From JAXGXJ01 sp963816155 (GTDB taxonomy: Bacteria > Actinomycetota > Thermoleophilia > RBG-16-64-13): a stretch of 64,000 nt of DNA. Numbering within the stretch: position 1 is the stretch's first letter; the number at the start of each line of letters is the position of its first letter. Positions 35,202 to 43,670 of the stretch are shown piece by piece. The stretch is taken from positions 181,851 to 245,850 of the forward strand of contig CAWFJE010000004.1 of the NCBI GenBank assembly GCA_963816155.1, written 5' to 3'. The notes below the pieces were generated by a model. It saw only the letters and a list, made by a program, of their open reading frames with translations. It did no database searches and was not told the DNA's origin. The position numbers and the translations under genes are program-made.

Positions 35202-35906
35202 ATGCCGAAGAACAAGGTCATGGGGGTGGACGAGGCGGTCTCGCACGTCCAGTCGGGCATGAGTATCGCCATCGGGGGGTTTCTGGCACAGGGTGATCCG
35301 CTCACCGTTATGCATGCCCTAAAGCTCACCGGGGTCAAGGATCTGACAGTTTACGCCTGCACCTCCGGATTTCGAGACCGAGGCATCGTGGAGTTGGTGA
35401 AGGCGGGCATGGTGCGCAAGGTGGTGGCCAGCCACATCGGGACTACGCCCGACATCGTCAAGGCCTATCACGCCCATGAGATCGAGGTGGAACTGGTCCC
35501 TCAGGGCACGCTGGCCGAGCAGTTGCGGGCGGGGGGCGCCGGTCTCGGTGGCTTTCTCACTCCCACAGGCGTCGGCACCATCGTTGAAGAGGGCAAGCAG
35601 AAGATCGAGATCGACGGCGTCACCTACCTGCTGGAGAAGGCAATCCGTTGCGACGTCGCCTTCGTCCGCGCACATGACGGTGATACGTGGGGCAATCTGC
35701 GCTACAGGGGCACAGCGAGCAACTACAACCCGCTGTGCGCGACCTGCGCCGACTACGTGATCGCGGAGGTCGAATACCTCTATGATCCGGGCGAGATCTC
35801 CCCGGACAGCGTCCACACTCCCGGTATCTATGTGGATGCGGTGTGCCGCGCGGATATCTTCTATCGCGGCTCTGCCATCTTCGCCGACCAGTGCTACTTC
35901 GACTAA
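35202..35906 (+). CDS. Class I CoA-transferase subunit A, second pair
   Basis: A 234-residue alpha subunit, related to but distinct from the one at 33585. It has SIAIGGFLAQGDPL, ACTSGFRDRGIVELVKAGMV, ASHIGTTPDIVKAYHAHEIEVE-like sequence and TPTGVGTIVEEGKQ. The end lacks the EKRTV tail, so it is closer to AtoD/glutaconate or other acyl-CoA transferases than to SCOT. ATG 35202 follows AGGAGAAGAAG. About 190 bases separate it from the first pair, with a TACAAT sequence at 35140, so it may have its own promoter. Confidence 0.9.
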   Translation: MPKNKVMGVDEAVSHVQSGMSIAIGGFLAQGDPLTVMHALKLTGVKDLTVYACTSGFRDRGIVELVKAGMVRKVVASHIGTTPDIVKAYHAHEIEVELVPQGTLAEQLRAGGAGLGGFLTPTGVGTIVEEGKQKIEIDGVTYLLEKAIRCDVAFVRAHDGDTWGNLRYRGTASNYNPLCATCADYVIAEVEYLYDPGEISPDSVHTPGIYVDAVCRADIFYRGSAIFADQCYFD

Positions 35907-35921
35907 AGGGACTCTGGAAAG

Positions 35922-36602
35922 ATGCCGGACATCAAGCAGACAATCGCGCAACGAGCTGCGCTCGAGCTCAGAGATGGGCAGATCATCAACCTAGGCATCG
36001 GTGTGCCTACCTTCGTGGCCAACTACGCTCCCGCGGATCTCGACGTGGTCATCCACTCTGAGAACGGGGCTGTGCGCGTCGGCCCCAAGCCGGAGCGATA
36101 CTGCGACGATCCCGACCGCGGGAACGCAGGCGGAGCTCCGATCACCCTGCTCCCTGGGGGCAGCTACTTCGACTCCGCTGCGTCGTTCGCCATGATCAGA
36201 GGCGGGCACATCGACATGACCTTCCTGGGCACGCTCCAGGTAGACGGCGAGGGCAACATCGCCAGCTATGAGATCCCCGGCAGGCTGGTGGCCGGGATGG
36301 GCGGAGCGATGGACCTGCTGACCGGTGCCAAGACGGTGAACGTGGTCACCGAGCACTGTTCCAAAGACGGCAAGACCAAGTTGGTCAAGAGATGCACCTT
36401 CCCGCTTACTGGTGCGGAAGAGGCCGATGTCATCATCACCGAGCGGGCCGTGTTCCGCCGCTACGATACTGACCCTCCCTTCGTGCTTGAGGAAGTGGCC
36501 CGCGGCTACACCCTCGAAGACATCGCTGCCTGCACGGAGATGGACTACACGGTCGCCGACGACGTGAAGCTGGAGGCATACGGTCCTGCGTTGGAGGAAT
36601 AG
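35922..36602 (+). CDS. Class I CoA-transferase subunit B, second pair
   Basis: A 226-residue beta subunit. NLGIGVPTFVANYAP precedes the catalytic Glu in HSENGAVRVGPKP. The Gly-rich strand after ENG is altered (AVRVGP instead of VLGAGP), which hints at a different acyl partner. FAMIRGGHIDMTFLGTLQVDGEG and GAMDLLTGAKTV are conserved. It starts 15 bases after the alpha subunit, so the two are one unit. A strong terminator follows at 36662. Confidence 0.9.
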   Translation: MPDIKQTIAQRAALELRDGQIINLGIGVPTFVANYAPADLDVVIHSENGAVRVGPKPERYCDDPDRGNAGGAPITLLPGGSYFDSAASFAMIRGGHIDMTFLGTLQVDGEGNIASYEIPGRLVAGMGGAMDLLTGAKTVNVVTEHCSKDGKTKLVKRCTFPLTGAEEADVIITERAVFRRYDTDPPFVLEEVARGYTLEDIAACTEMDYTVADDVKLEAYGPALEE

Positions 36603-36661
36603 AGAGACCGAGGCCGGCGCCCGCAGGGCGGCTGGCCGCGAACTACGACAGTCCCTTATCA

Positions 36662-36698
36662 CCGGGGGCGCGCCTACTGGCGCGCCCCCGGCCTTTTT
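36662..36698 (+). terminator. Rho-independent terminator after the CoA-transferase array
   Basis: Perfect 13-bp arms CCGGGGGCGCGCC with a four-base loop, followed by CC and five T. It ends the CoA-transferase transcript. The assigned TTG start of the next gene lies in its T run. Confidence 0.93.
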
Positions 36699-37422
36699 GA
36701 GTTCCTCCGACTGGAGGCCGACGGCCGGGCGGCGGAGGCTCCGAGCCGTAGGCCGAAGAGTCCTGGTGGCCTTCGTCGTTCTTCTTTGGATAGGGGTCGT
36801 AGTCTACCCAGATCCTCGGCCCTTCTTCAGCTCCCTCGCCCGGCTGAGGAATCCGCCCATCGACGCGGGCAGCGTCACGGGCCTGGCGGGTGCCCTTCCC
36901 GACGACTACAAGGTCGTCGAGGACTTCACCCGGGACTACGTCCCCTTCGCGCCCGCCTGGGAGGTGTACGGGCTGCCCTGGTACTTCCCGACCGTGGGCG
37001 AGGTGGTGAGGGACAAGGCCGGCGACTGCCAGGCACGGGCGATCCTTCTGGGCAGCATACTGGAGGCCAAGGGGATGCCCTACACCATGTACTACTCCCT
37101 CGACCATGTGTGGATCGACTATCCGGGTAAGCAGGTGACAACGCTGGACGACCCGAGCACATCGTTCGTCGGCGATGCGGGCGGGGGCTGGCTGGGATGG
37201 TTGCCTTCGAAGATACCCCTGCGTTCCATCATCGGGCAACGCGTGGCCTACCACTGGACTCCCATGCCTCTGGATCAAAAGGCAGCTCTCCTGCTGGGCT
37301 CGATCCTCATCCTCGCCTACTCGGAGCGCCGTCTTATCTCCCGGGCAGGCGCGGCCCTGTGCGCCCTGTTTCGCAAGACGCGGGCCGCCGGCACCGGGAC
37401 GTCGGAGACCGGAGGCTGTTAA
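36697..37422 (+). CDS. Transglutaminase-like membrane protein
   Basis: About 241 residues. One helix near residues 22-38 (VLVAFVVLLWIGVVVYP) precedes an outside domain with the Cys-His-Asp pattern of transglutaminase-like proteins: AGDCQARAILLGSILEAKG, then YSLDHVWIDYPG. A second helix (AALLLGSILILAYS) lies near the end. The activity, peptide cleavage or cross-linking, cannot be decided. The start is doubtful: TTG 36697 has no ribosome site and lies in the terminator, but the Arg-rich stretch before the helix suits an inside N-terminus. The last codons and the TAA stop lie inside repeat copy B, so the natural C-terminus may have been altered. Confidence 0.72.
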   Translation: MSSSDWRPTAGRRRLRAVGRRVLVAFVVLLWIGVVVYPDPRPFFSSLARLRNPPIDAGSVTGLAGALPDDYKVVEDFTRDYVPFAPAWEVYGLPWYFPTVGEVVRDKAGDCQARAILLGSILEAKGMPYTMYYSLDHVWIDYPGKQVTTLDDPSTSFVGDAGGGWLGWLPSKIPLRSIIGQRVAYHWTPMPLDQKAALLLGSILILAYSERRLISRAGAALCALFRKTRAAGTGTSETGGC

Positions 37423-37494
37423 GCAATGACGCTTCGCCGTATGGATGCGCCGGACGGTGCGTCCAGGTGACCAAGGTTTCGCTTTTCAGCGGCC
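37414..37494 (+). repeat. Dispersed inverted-repeat-ended element, copy B (short form)
   Basis: 81 bp. The left end GGCTGTTAAGCAATGACGCT and the right end CGCTTTTCAGCGGCC match the two ends of copy A, with the middle missing. It is opposite in orientation to copies A, C and D. It provides the TAA of the transglutaminase-like gene and stops nine bases short of the nitrilase stop. Confidence 0.82.
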
Positions 37495-37502
37495 TTACGG
37501 CC

Positions 37503-38618
37503 CTACTCGTCGGCGGGCGCGGTCTTCTCTCGGAGTAGTCGTTCCAGTTCTGCCACGCGGGCTTTGAGTTCGGCCACCTCGCCGGGAGTGGCATCGGCCG
37601 CTCGGGCTGCGGGATTCTGGCGGGCGCCGCCGGCCTGGGCGAGTTCCAGGGCTTCCATGGGAACGATGGGCTCGTAGGCGTTCTGGCGCACCAGGAGACT
37701 CAGAATGTCCCAGCGGCTGTAGAGACCGGTGATGTTGATGATGCCCCGCGCCATCTCGTTGACCTTGAGGTCGATCTCGCTGTAGACGATGGTCTCCTCG
37801 TCCCTCACGGGGCCGGCCACTATCTCGCCGAAGGGGTTGATGATGGCGCTGCCTCCGAACGTCTGCCAGAAATCGTTGTTGGGGTAGAAGTCGGTGGGGC
37901 GCTTCTCCGGGGGGATGTAGTTGGAGGCGAGCACGCACCAGCAGGCTCCGGAGACGGCCATGGCCGTGGTCATGGCAGGGGTCACCCAGGGTAACTCCTC
38001 AGCTCCGCCCAGATATCCGGGCCACATGGAGCAGTTCACCTTGGTGCCCTGCACTATGTAGTTCTGCTTGAGCAGGGGCTGGTCGTGCTCACCACAGATG
38101 AGGCTGCTCACCGCGCCGAAGTCCATCTCGCGCACCTTGAGGTTGTCGCCGCCGTCACCGCGGGTGTGGATCATCAACTCCTGCACCGTGATGTTGATCT
38201 TCCTGTGCGTTCCCAGGATCTCGCCCCGGTTGTTGATGAAGACGGCTGAGTTGTACTGGCGCCCACCGTAGTGTCTGTCGCGCTCGTTGATGCCCATGAC
38301 CACATTGACGTTATGTCGGCGGGCGGCCCGGCAGAGCACGTCCGTCTCCTCACCGGGCACCTCGATACCGTGACGCAGATACTCCGCCCAGACGCTGGTG
38401 TACTCCGGGCCCTTGGTCAGATCGATGGCGAAATGGCAATAGCCGGGGATGTGCAACTCCGGGAACACGATGAGGCCGGCCCCGTTGCCCGCGGCCTCCT
38501 CTATGTGCTTGACGCAGTTGCTCAGGGTGGCGACGGAGTCGAAGTAGATGGGCTTGTCCCTGTACTCGGGAGATGCCTGCACTGCCGCGGCGATGAACTT
38601 GGGGAACTCCTTGGGCAC
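37503..38618 (-). CDS. Nitrilase-family carbon-nitrogen hydrolase
   Basis: A 371-residue enzyme that hydrolyses a nitrile or amide. The Glu-Lys-Cys triad is visible: FPELHIPGY, THRKINIT and LICGEHDQP. A DNLKVREMDFGAVSSLICGEH-like stretch and the region around NNDFWQTFGGSAIINPFGE are typical of aliphatic nitrilases and related amidases. The substrate cannot be named. The last 25 residues form a short coiled coil (EVAELKARVAELERLLREK), often used for oligomerisation. ATG 38618 starts the gene. It converges with the transglutaminase-like gene across repeat copy B. Confidence 0.9.
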   Translation of the reverse strand: MPKEFPKFIAAAVQASPEYRDKPIYFDSVATLSNCVKHIEEAAGNGAGLIVFPELHIPGYCHFAIDLTKGPEYTSVWAEYLRHGIEVPGEETDVLCRAARRHNVNVVMGINERDRHYGGRQYNSAVFINNRGEILGTHRKINITVQELMIHTRGDGGDNLKVREMDFGAVSSLICGEHDQPLLKQNYIVQGTKVNCSMWPGYLGGAEELPWVTPAMTTAMAVSGACWCVLASNYIPPEKRPTDFYPNNDFWQTFGGSAIINPFGEIVAGPVRDEETIVYSEIDLKVNEMARGIINITGLYSRWDILSLLVRQNAYEPIVPMEALELAQAGGARQNPAARAADATPGEVAELKARVAELERLLREKTAPADE

Positions 38619-38936
38619 GGGTCGCCTCCTGGGTGTAGGGCGCGCGGGCCCGGGTAATGGTCAGGTCCCGAGTCTACCTCGGGGGCGTGAGTCGCCGCAA
38701 GCGGTGGGTTGTAGGCTGGGGTATTCTCAGCTCGCCCCCCGGCGTCTACTGTGGGGCCGGCGGCTCCCGTCTTGCAGCCCAGGGTATCCTCCACTAAACT
38801 CAAAGACCATGGAGAGAAGAACAGGTCTTCTGGCGCACATCGGGCCGGCAGGGTCCGGGTCCGCCCGCTTTGCGGCGGCGGGTGAACGCGCGCGCCCCGC
38901 TCTCGGCGTCCTCCTCCTCCTGCTCCCCCGCTAGGA
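38619..38936. other. Spacer between nitrilase and repeat copy C
   Basis: 318 bases with no supported gene. A short open frame (ATG 38809 to TAG 38934, 41 codons, ending in a Leu-rich stretch) stops exactly at the boundary of copy C but has no ribosome site. I do not call it a gene. It could be the remains of one. Confidence 0.4.
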
Positions 38937-39093
38937 GGCTGCTGAACAACGAAACCTCGGCCCCCAGAGTGCGCCGGGCGGCGCGATAGCACGTCCTCAG
39001 TCGTGCTAATAGCGCCGCTATTTGCACTCCATGCGTCCCTCTCACGCACTCGCCCTGCGCCCTCTGACGGCGAGGCGTCATTGTCCAGCAGCC
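38937..39093 (-). repeat. Dispersed inverted-repeat-ended element, copy C (long form)
   Basis: 157 bp from GGCTGCTGAA to TCCAGCAGCC, with GAGGCGTCATTG inside the right end and the palindrome TAATAGCGCCGCTATTT in the middle. It has the same orientation and length class as copy A but about a third of the interior differs, so the copies are old. It lies 84 bases before leuA. Confidence 0.85.
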
Positions 39094-39177
39094 TTCTGGG
39101 GGAGATATGGGCGCAGCCGGCGCTACCCGGCACACCAGCAACCAGCGAGGGTCGAAACAACCAGGAGGTAGAGAATC

Positions 39178-40752
39178 GTGTCGCCCACCCAGGGTCGTCG
39201 TAACATCGGAAGGCCCGTCATCTTCTTTGACACCACGCTCCGCGACGGGGAGCAGTCTCCCGGCAGCAGTCTGAACGCCTCGGAGAAGCTCGAGGTTGCT
39301 CAGCAACTGGTGCGGCTGGGGGTCGACGTCATCGAGGCCGGCTTCCCGGCCAGCAGCCCCGGGGACTTCGACGCTGTGCAGGCCATCGCCCGCCAGGTCA
39401 AAGGTGCTGTCATCTGCGGGCTTGCCCGCTGCACGGAGAGCGACATCCGCACCTGTTGGGAGGCCATCAAGGACGCGGAACGTGCGCGCATCCACACCTT
39501 TGTCTCTACCTCGGACATCCACCTTCAGCATCAGATGCACGCTTCGCGCCAGGAGGTCATCGACCTCACGCGGCGCATGGTGGAGTTGTCGGTTTCGCTC
39601 TGTCCGGACGACGTGGAGTTCTCGGCCATGGACGCCACCCGCTCGGATGTGGACTTTCTGGCCGAGGTGTTGGAGACGGCCATCCGAGCGGGGGCCACCA
39701 CAGTGAACGTGCCCGACACCGTAGGCTATTCACTGCCCACCGAGTATGCCGCCCTCATGGACGCGCTCTACGAGAAGACGCCCAGCCTGGACAAGGTCGT
39801 GCTCAGCGCCCACTGTCACGACGACCTGGGGGTGGCCACAGCCAACTCCCTCGCCGCCATTGAACGGGGCGCGTCCCAGGTGGAGGTGGCTATCAACGGC
39901 CTGGGCGAACGGGCCGGCAACGCGGCTCTGGAAGAGATCGCCATGTCTCTGGTCACCCGCTTCGACATCATCCAGCGTCCCTGCAACATCGTCACCACGG
40001 AGATAGCCCGCGCCAGCCGCATGGTGTCCAGCTTCACGGGCCACATGGTGCAGGCCAACAAGGCCGTGGTGGGCAAGAACGCTTTCGCCCACGAGTCGGG
40101 CATCCACCAGGACGGCGTTCTCAAAGAGCGAACCACATACGAGATCATGCGCGCCAAGGACATCGGTCTGAGCGACTCCGACATCGTCTTGGGCAAGCAC
40201 TCGGGGCGCCACGCGCTGCGCGTGCACCTGGCCGAACTGGGTATCCAACTCGACGGCGCTGAACTGGACGAGGCCTTCCGCCGCTTCAAGATCATCACCG
40301 ACAAGAAGAAGGAAGTCACCACGGCCGATCTCGAGGCTCTGGTGGGCGAAGAGATGCGCGAACGCCAAGATATGTACTCTCTAGGCCACTTCTACGTCTC
40401 CGCGGGGACGGACATCATCTCCTCCAGCCAGGTGGGCGTGAGCAAAGCGGACGAGCCTCTGGCTGGGAAGGCCTTCTCCGGTGGTTCTGTGGAGTCCATC
40501 TTCCTGGCCATCGACGATGCTGTGGGCCTCACCGGAAGGCTCTTGGACTACCAGGTGCGCTCCATCACTTCGGGCAAGGACTCCCTGGGCGAGGTGCGCG
40601 TCGTGGTGGAGGTCGACGGGCTCCAGTATGCGGGGCGCGCCGTCGCCATCGACGTTCTGGAAGCTTCGGCCAAGGCCTACATGCGCGCCTTGAACAATGT
40701 GGCCATGAAACGGGAAGTGGGTGGCGCGCGCGGAGACCGGGTATATCTCTGA
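39178..40752 (+). CDS. leuA: 2-isopropylmalate synthase
   Basis: First committed step of leucine synthesis: acetyl-CoA plus 2-oxoisovalerate. The 524-residue protein has the TIM barrel with FFDTTLRDGEQSPG, metal-binding HCHDDLG and NGLGERAGNAALEE. A linker (FAHESGIHQDGVLK) and the C-terminal leucine-binding regulatory domain follow, so feedback inhibition by leucine is expected. GTG 39178 follows AGGAGG. The rest of the pathway, leuC-leuD-leuB, is 17 kb away. acnA follows after 48 bases. Confidence 0.96.
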   Translation: MSPTQGRRNIGRPVIFFDTTLRDGEQSPGSSLNASEKLEVAQQLVRLGVDVIEAGFPASSPGDFDAVQAIARQVKGAVICGLARCTESDIRTCWEAIKDAERARIHTFVSTSDIHLQHQMHASRQEVIDLTRRMVELSVSLCPDDVEFSAMDATRSDVDFLAEVLETAIRAGATTVNVPDTVGYSLPTEYAALMDALYEKTPSLDKVVLSAHCHDDLGVATANSLAAIERGASQVEVAINGLGERAGNAALEEIAMSLVTRFDIIQRPCNIVTTEIARASRMVSSFTGHMVQANKAVVGKNAFAHESGIHQDGVLKERTTYEIMRAKDIGLSDSDIVLGKHSGRHALRVHLAELGIQLDGAELDEAFRRFKIITDKKKEVTTADLEALVGEEMRERQDMYSLGHFYVSAGTDIISSSQVGVSKADEPLAGKAFSGGSVESIFLAIDDAVGLTGRLLDYQVRSITSGKDSLGEVRVVVEVDGLQYAGRAVAIDVLEASAKAYMRALNNVAMKREVGGARGDRVYL

Positions 40753-40800
40753 ACTCGCGGGAACGACGACGGATCTCGACAGAAGAAAGGTGCGGTCGCT

Positions 40801-43587
40801 ATGAGCGGTGGCAATGGAAGCGGTCCCTTCGGCGCCTGGAAGGAACTCGACCTTCCCGGAGGCAGATACAAGGTGGCCGATCTTCCCGCCCTTGCGCAGG
40901 CGACCGGTCGCGATCTGGAACGCCTGCCGTACTCTGTACGTGTCCTCCTGGAGAACGGGCTTCGCCGCTGTGGGAGCGGCTCAGTGGGCGAAGAAGATGT
41001 GTTGGCTCTGCTGGATTGGGATGCCACCTCGGCCGCCCGCCCCGAGTTCTCCTTCATGCCCGGCCGGGTGCTGCTGCAGGATTTCACCGGCGTTCCCTGT
41101 GTTGTGGATCTGGCGGCGCTCCGCTCTGCGGTGGCCCGCGCCGGGGGCGCCCCCGGGATCATCGATCCGACCGTTCCCGTGGACCTGGTCATCGACCACT
41201 CGGTGCAGGTGGACTGTTGCGCCGTGGCAGATGCATGCAGCATCAACATGGGCCTGGAGATGGAGCGCAACGCCGAACGTTACTCGCTGCTGCGTTGGGC
41301 CCAGGGTGAGTTCCGCAACCTGCGCGTGATGCCTCCGGGGACGGGCATCTGTCACCAGGTCAACCTGGAATACCTGGCTGAGGTCGTGACGTCGGCCGGC
41401 GGCGCCGCGCCCGCGGGCGCGGCGCGTGTCGTCGGAGCGGCCGCCGCGGCTTCGGCAGCGGCTCTTCCCTCGGACCTGCCCTGGGCGTATCCCGACACTC
41501 TCATCGGCACCGATTCGCACACCACCATGATCAACGGGCTGGGAGTGCTTGGGTGGGGTGTGGGCGGCATCGAGGCCGAAGGCGTGATGTTGGGCGAGCC
41601 ATACCCCATGCTTGTCCCGCAGGTGGTAGGTATGCGTTTCGTCGGCGAGCTCTCTCTGGGGGCCACGGCCACCGACCTCATTCTCACGGTCACGGAACTG
41701 CTACGGGCCGTGGGCGTGGTGGGGCGCTTCGTGGAGTACTTCGGGCCTGGGGCCGAGCGCATGAGTCTGCCCGACCGGGCCACTGTGGCCAACATGGCGC
41801 CTGAGTACGGTGCCACCTGTGGCTTCTTCCCCGTGGACGCGGAGACACTGCGCTATCTACGGCAGACAGGCCGCTCAGAGGAGGCCTGCGCCCGGGTGGA
41901 GGCCTACTGCCGCAGTCAGGGTCTGTGGCGTGAACCGGGTTCGGCAGATCCCGAGTACTCCTGGGTGGTGGAACTGGATCTGTCGCAGGTGGAGCCGAGC
42001 CTGGCCGGTCCTCGCCGCCCGCAGGAGCGGGTGCGGGTGCCGGACTTGAAAGACGGATTCCGTCGCGATCTGCCCACGCTGGGCGGCGGACGGGCAGAGC
42101 CTGTGAAGACGCGCGCAGAGGTGGCGGGCAAGCGCGAGACTCTGAAGGACGGTCACATCGTCATCGCCTCCATCACCAGTTGCACGAACACCTCCAATCC
42201 GGCCCTCATGCTTGCGGCGGGACTCTTGGCGCGGAACGCGGCGGCGCTCGGTCTGCGACCGCCGCGCTGGGTGCGCACCAGCCTCGCTCCCGGTTCGCGG
42301 GCCGTGACCGGCTACCTGCAGGCGGCCGGGCTGATGCGCCCGCTCGAGGAACTCGGTTTCGCCGACGTCGGCTACGGCTGCGCCACTTGCATCGGCAACA
42401 GCGGTCCCCTGTCCGACGAGATCTCCCGCGCCATCGTGGAAGAGGAGTTGGTGGTGGCGGCGGTGCTGAGCGGCAACCGCAACTTCGAGGCCCGTATCCA
42501 CCCGCTGGTGCGGGCGAACTACCTGGCTTCACCGCCGCTGGTGGTGGCCTACTCTCTGGCCGGCACGGTGGATATCGACCTGACCAGCGAGCCGCTGGGA
42601 ATACGGGCCGACGGGAGACCCGTGTTCTTGAGCGACATCTGGCCTTCGGCTGCCGAGGTGGCCGCTCTCACTGTGACGGCTCTGCGTCCCGAGGTCTTCG
42701 AGGAGGAGTACCGGGTGGCCCTTCAGGGCACTGAGGCCTGGCAACTCATGCCCGTTCCCGCGGGCGCGCTCTTCGGCTGGGACGGCGAATCCACCTACGT
42801 GCGGGAGCCGCCGTACTTCGCCGACTTCAGGCTCGAGGTCGCGGCGCCCCAAGATGTCCGCGGGGCCCGCGTGCTCGCCGTCCTCGGAGATTCCGTCACC
42901 ACAGATCACATCTCCCCGGCGGGATCGATAGCCGTCGACAGCCCGGCCGGCCGCTATCTCTACAACCACGGAGTCGCTCCCTGCGACTTCAACACCTACG
43001 GATCGCGCCGGGGCAATCACGACGTGCTCCTGCGGGGCACCTTCGCGAACGTGCGCCTGCGTAACGCCTTGGCCGGCGGGCTCGAGGGGGGATGGACCAC
43101 GCACCAGCCCTCCGGCGACCTGCTATCCATCTATGAGGCCGCCATGCGATATCAGGCGGAGTCGGTGCCGCTGGTGATCTTCGCGGGCAAGGAGTACGGC
43201 ACGGGCTCTTCGCGGGACTGGGCGGCCAAGGGGACGGCGCTGCTCGGTGTGCGCGCGGTGATCGCGCAGAGCTTCGAGCGCATCCACCGCAGCAATCTCG
43301 TGGGGATGGGCGTCCTGCCTCTGGAGTTCGAGGCGGGTGCCGGCGTCGAGGCTCTGGGTCTCGACGGATCGGAGATGGTGGCTATCGAAGGCTTGGTCGG
43401 TCTTGCACCGGGGGGACGCGTGACCGTGCATGTGCGCCGCGCTTCGGGTGAGAAAGAATCGTTCTCCTGTCTGGCGCGCTTGGACTCGACCGTGGACGCG
43501 GAGTACTTCGTCAATGGCGGACTGTTGCCCGCGGTGCTTCGCTCGCGTCTGCGCAGCGATGCCGAGTCGGGCGAGGGGGCGGACTAG
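40801..43587 (+). CDS. acnA: Aconitate hydratase A
   Basis: Converts citrate to isocitrate in the citric acid cycle. The 928-residue protein has the iron-sulfur ligands in SCTNTSNP and GCATCIGNSGP, TDSHTTMINGLGVLGWGVGG, and the C-terminal swivel domain with GDSVTTDHISPAG and GTGSSRDWAAKG. An Ala-rich stretch of about 25 residues (near 41400-41465) is inserted just before the YPDTLIGTDSHT block and is not typical. The TAG stop directly abuts repeat copy D. It lies 48 bases after leuA and is probably co-transcribed. Confidence 0.96.
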   Translation: MSGGNGSGPFGAWKELDLPGGRYKVADLPALAQATGRDLERLPYSVRVLLENGLRRCGSGSVGEEDVLALLDWDATSAARPEFSFMPGRVLLQDFTGVPCVVDLAALRSAVARAGGAPGIIDPTVPVDLVIDHSVQVDCCAVADACSINMGLEMERNAERYSLLRWAQGEFRNLRVMPPGTGICHQVNLEYLAEVVTSAGGAAPAGAARVVGAAAAASAAALPSDLPWAYPDTLIGTDSHTTMINGLGVLGWGVGGIEAEGVMLGEPYPMLVPQVVGMRFVGELSLGATATDLILTVTELLRAVGVVGRFVEYFGPGAERMSLPDRATVANMAPEYGATCGFFPVDAETLRYLRQTGRSEEACARVEAYCRSQGLWREPGSADPEYSWVVELDLSQVEPSLAGPRRPQERVRVPDLKDGFRRDLPTLGGGRAEPVKTRAEVAGKRETLKDGHIVIASITSCTNTSNPALMLAAGLLARNAAALGLRPPRWVRTSLAPGSRAVTGYLQAAGLMRPLEELGFADVGYGCATCIGNSGPLSDEISRAIVEEELVVAAVLSGNRNFEARIHPLVRANYLASPPLVVAYSLAGTVDIDLTSEPLGIRADGRPVFLSDIWPSAAEVAALTVTALRPEVFEEEYRVALQGTEAWQLMPVPAGALFGWDGESTYVREPPYFADFRLEVAAPQDVRGARVLAVLGDSVTTDHISPAGSIAVDSPAGRYLYNHGVAPCDFNTYGSRRGNHDVLLRGTFANVRLRNALAGGLEGGWTTHQPSGDLLSIYEAAMRYQAESVPLVIFAGKEYGTGSSRDWAAKGTALLGVRAVIAQSFERIHRSNLVGMGVLPLEFEAGAGVEALGLDGSEMVAIEGLVGLAPGGRVTVHVRRASGEKESFSCLARLDSTVDAEYFVNGGLLPAVLRSRLRSDAESGEGAD

Positions 43588-43589
43588 GA

Positions 43590-43670
43590 GGCTGCTGAAA
43601 GCGCGGCCTGCCTCCTGGTCTCGCCCGTGGCCGGGGCACCCATGCGGCGAAGCGTCATTGTTCAGGAGCC
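43590..43670 (-). repeat. Dispersed inverted-repeat-ended element, copy D (short form)
   Basis: 81 bp from GGCTGCTGAA to TTCAGGAGCC, with GCGGCGAAGCGTCATTG inside the right end. It matches the GTCATTG-side half of copy A and then jumps to the other terminus, a different deletion from copy B. The left flank CTAGGA holds the acnA stop. The right end supplies the last codons and TGA stop of pabBC, so two genes end in it. Confidence 0.85.

Noticed and set aside
38809..38936. 41-codon frame ending at repeat copy C
   Set aside because: No ribosome site, composition like neighbouring non-coding DNA, and its stop is probably part of the repeat flank.
38619..39177. T-box or leucine attenuator before leuA
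   Set aside because: No specifier stem, no Leu-rich leader peptide and no terminator/antiterminator pair; most of the region is a repeat copy.
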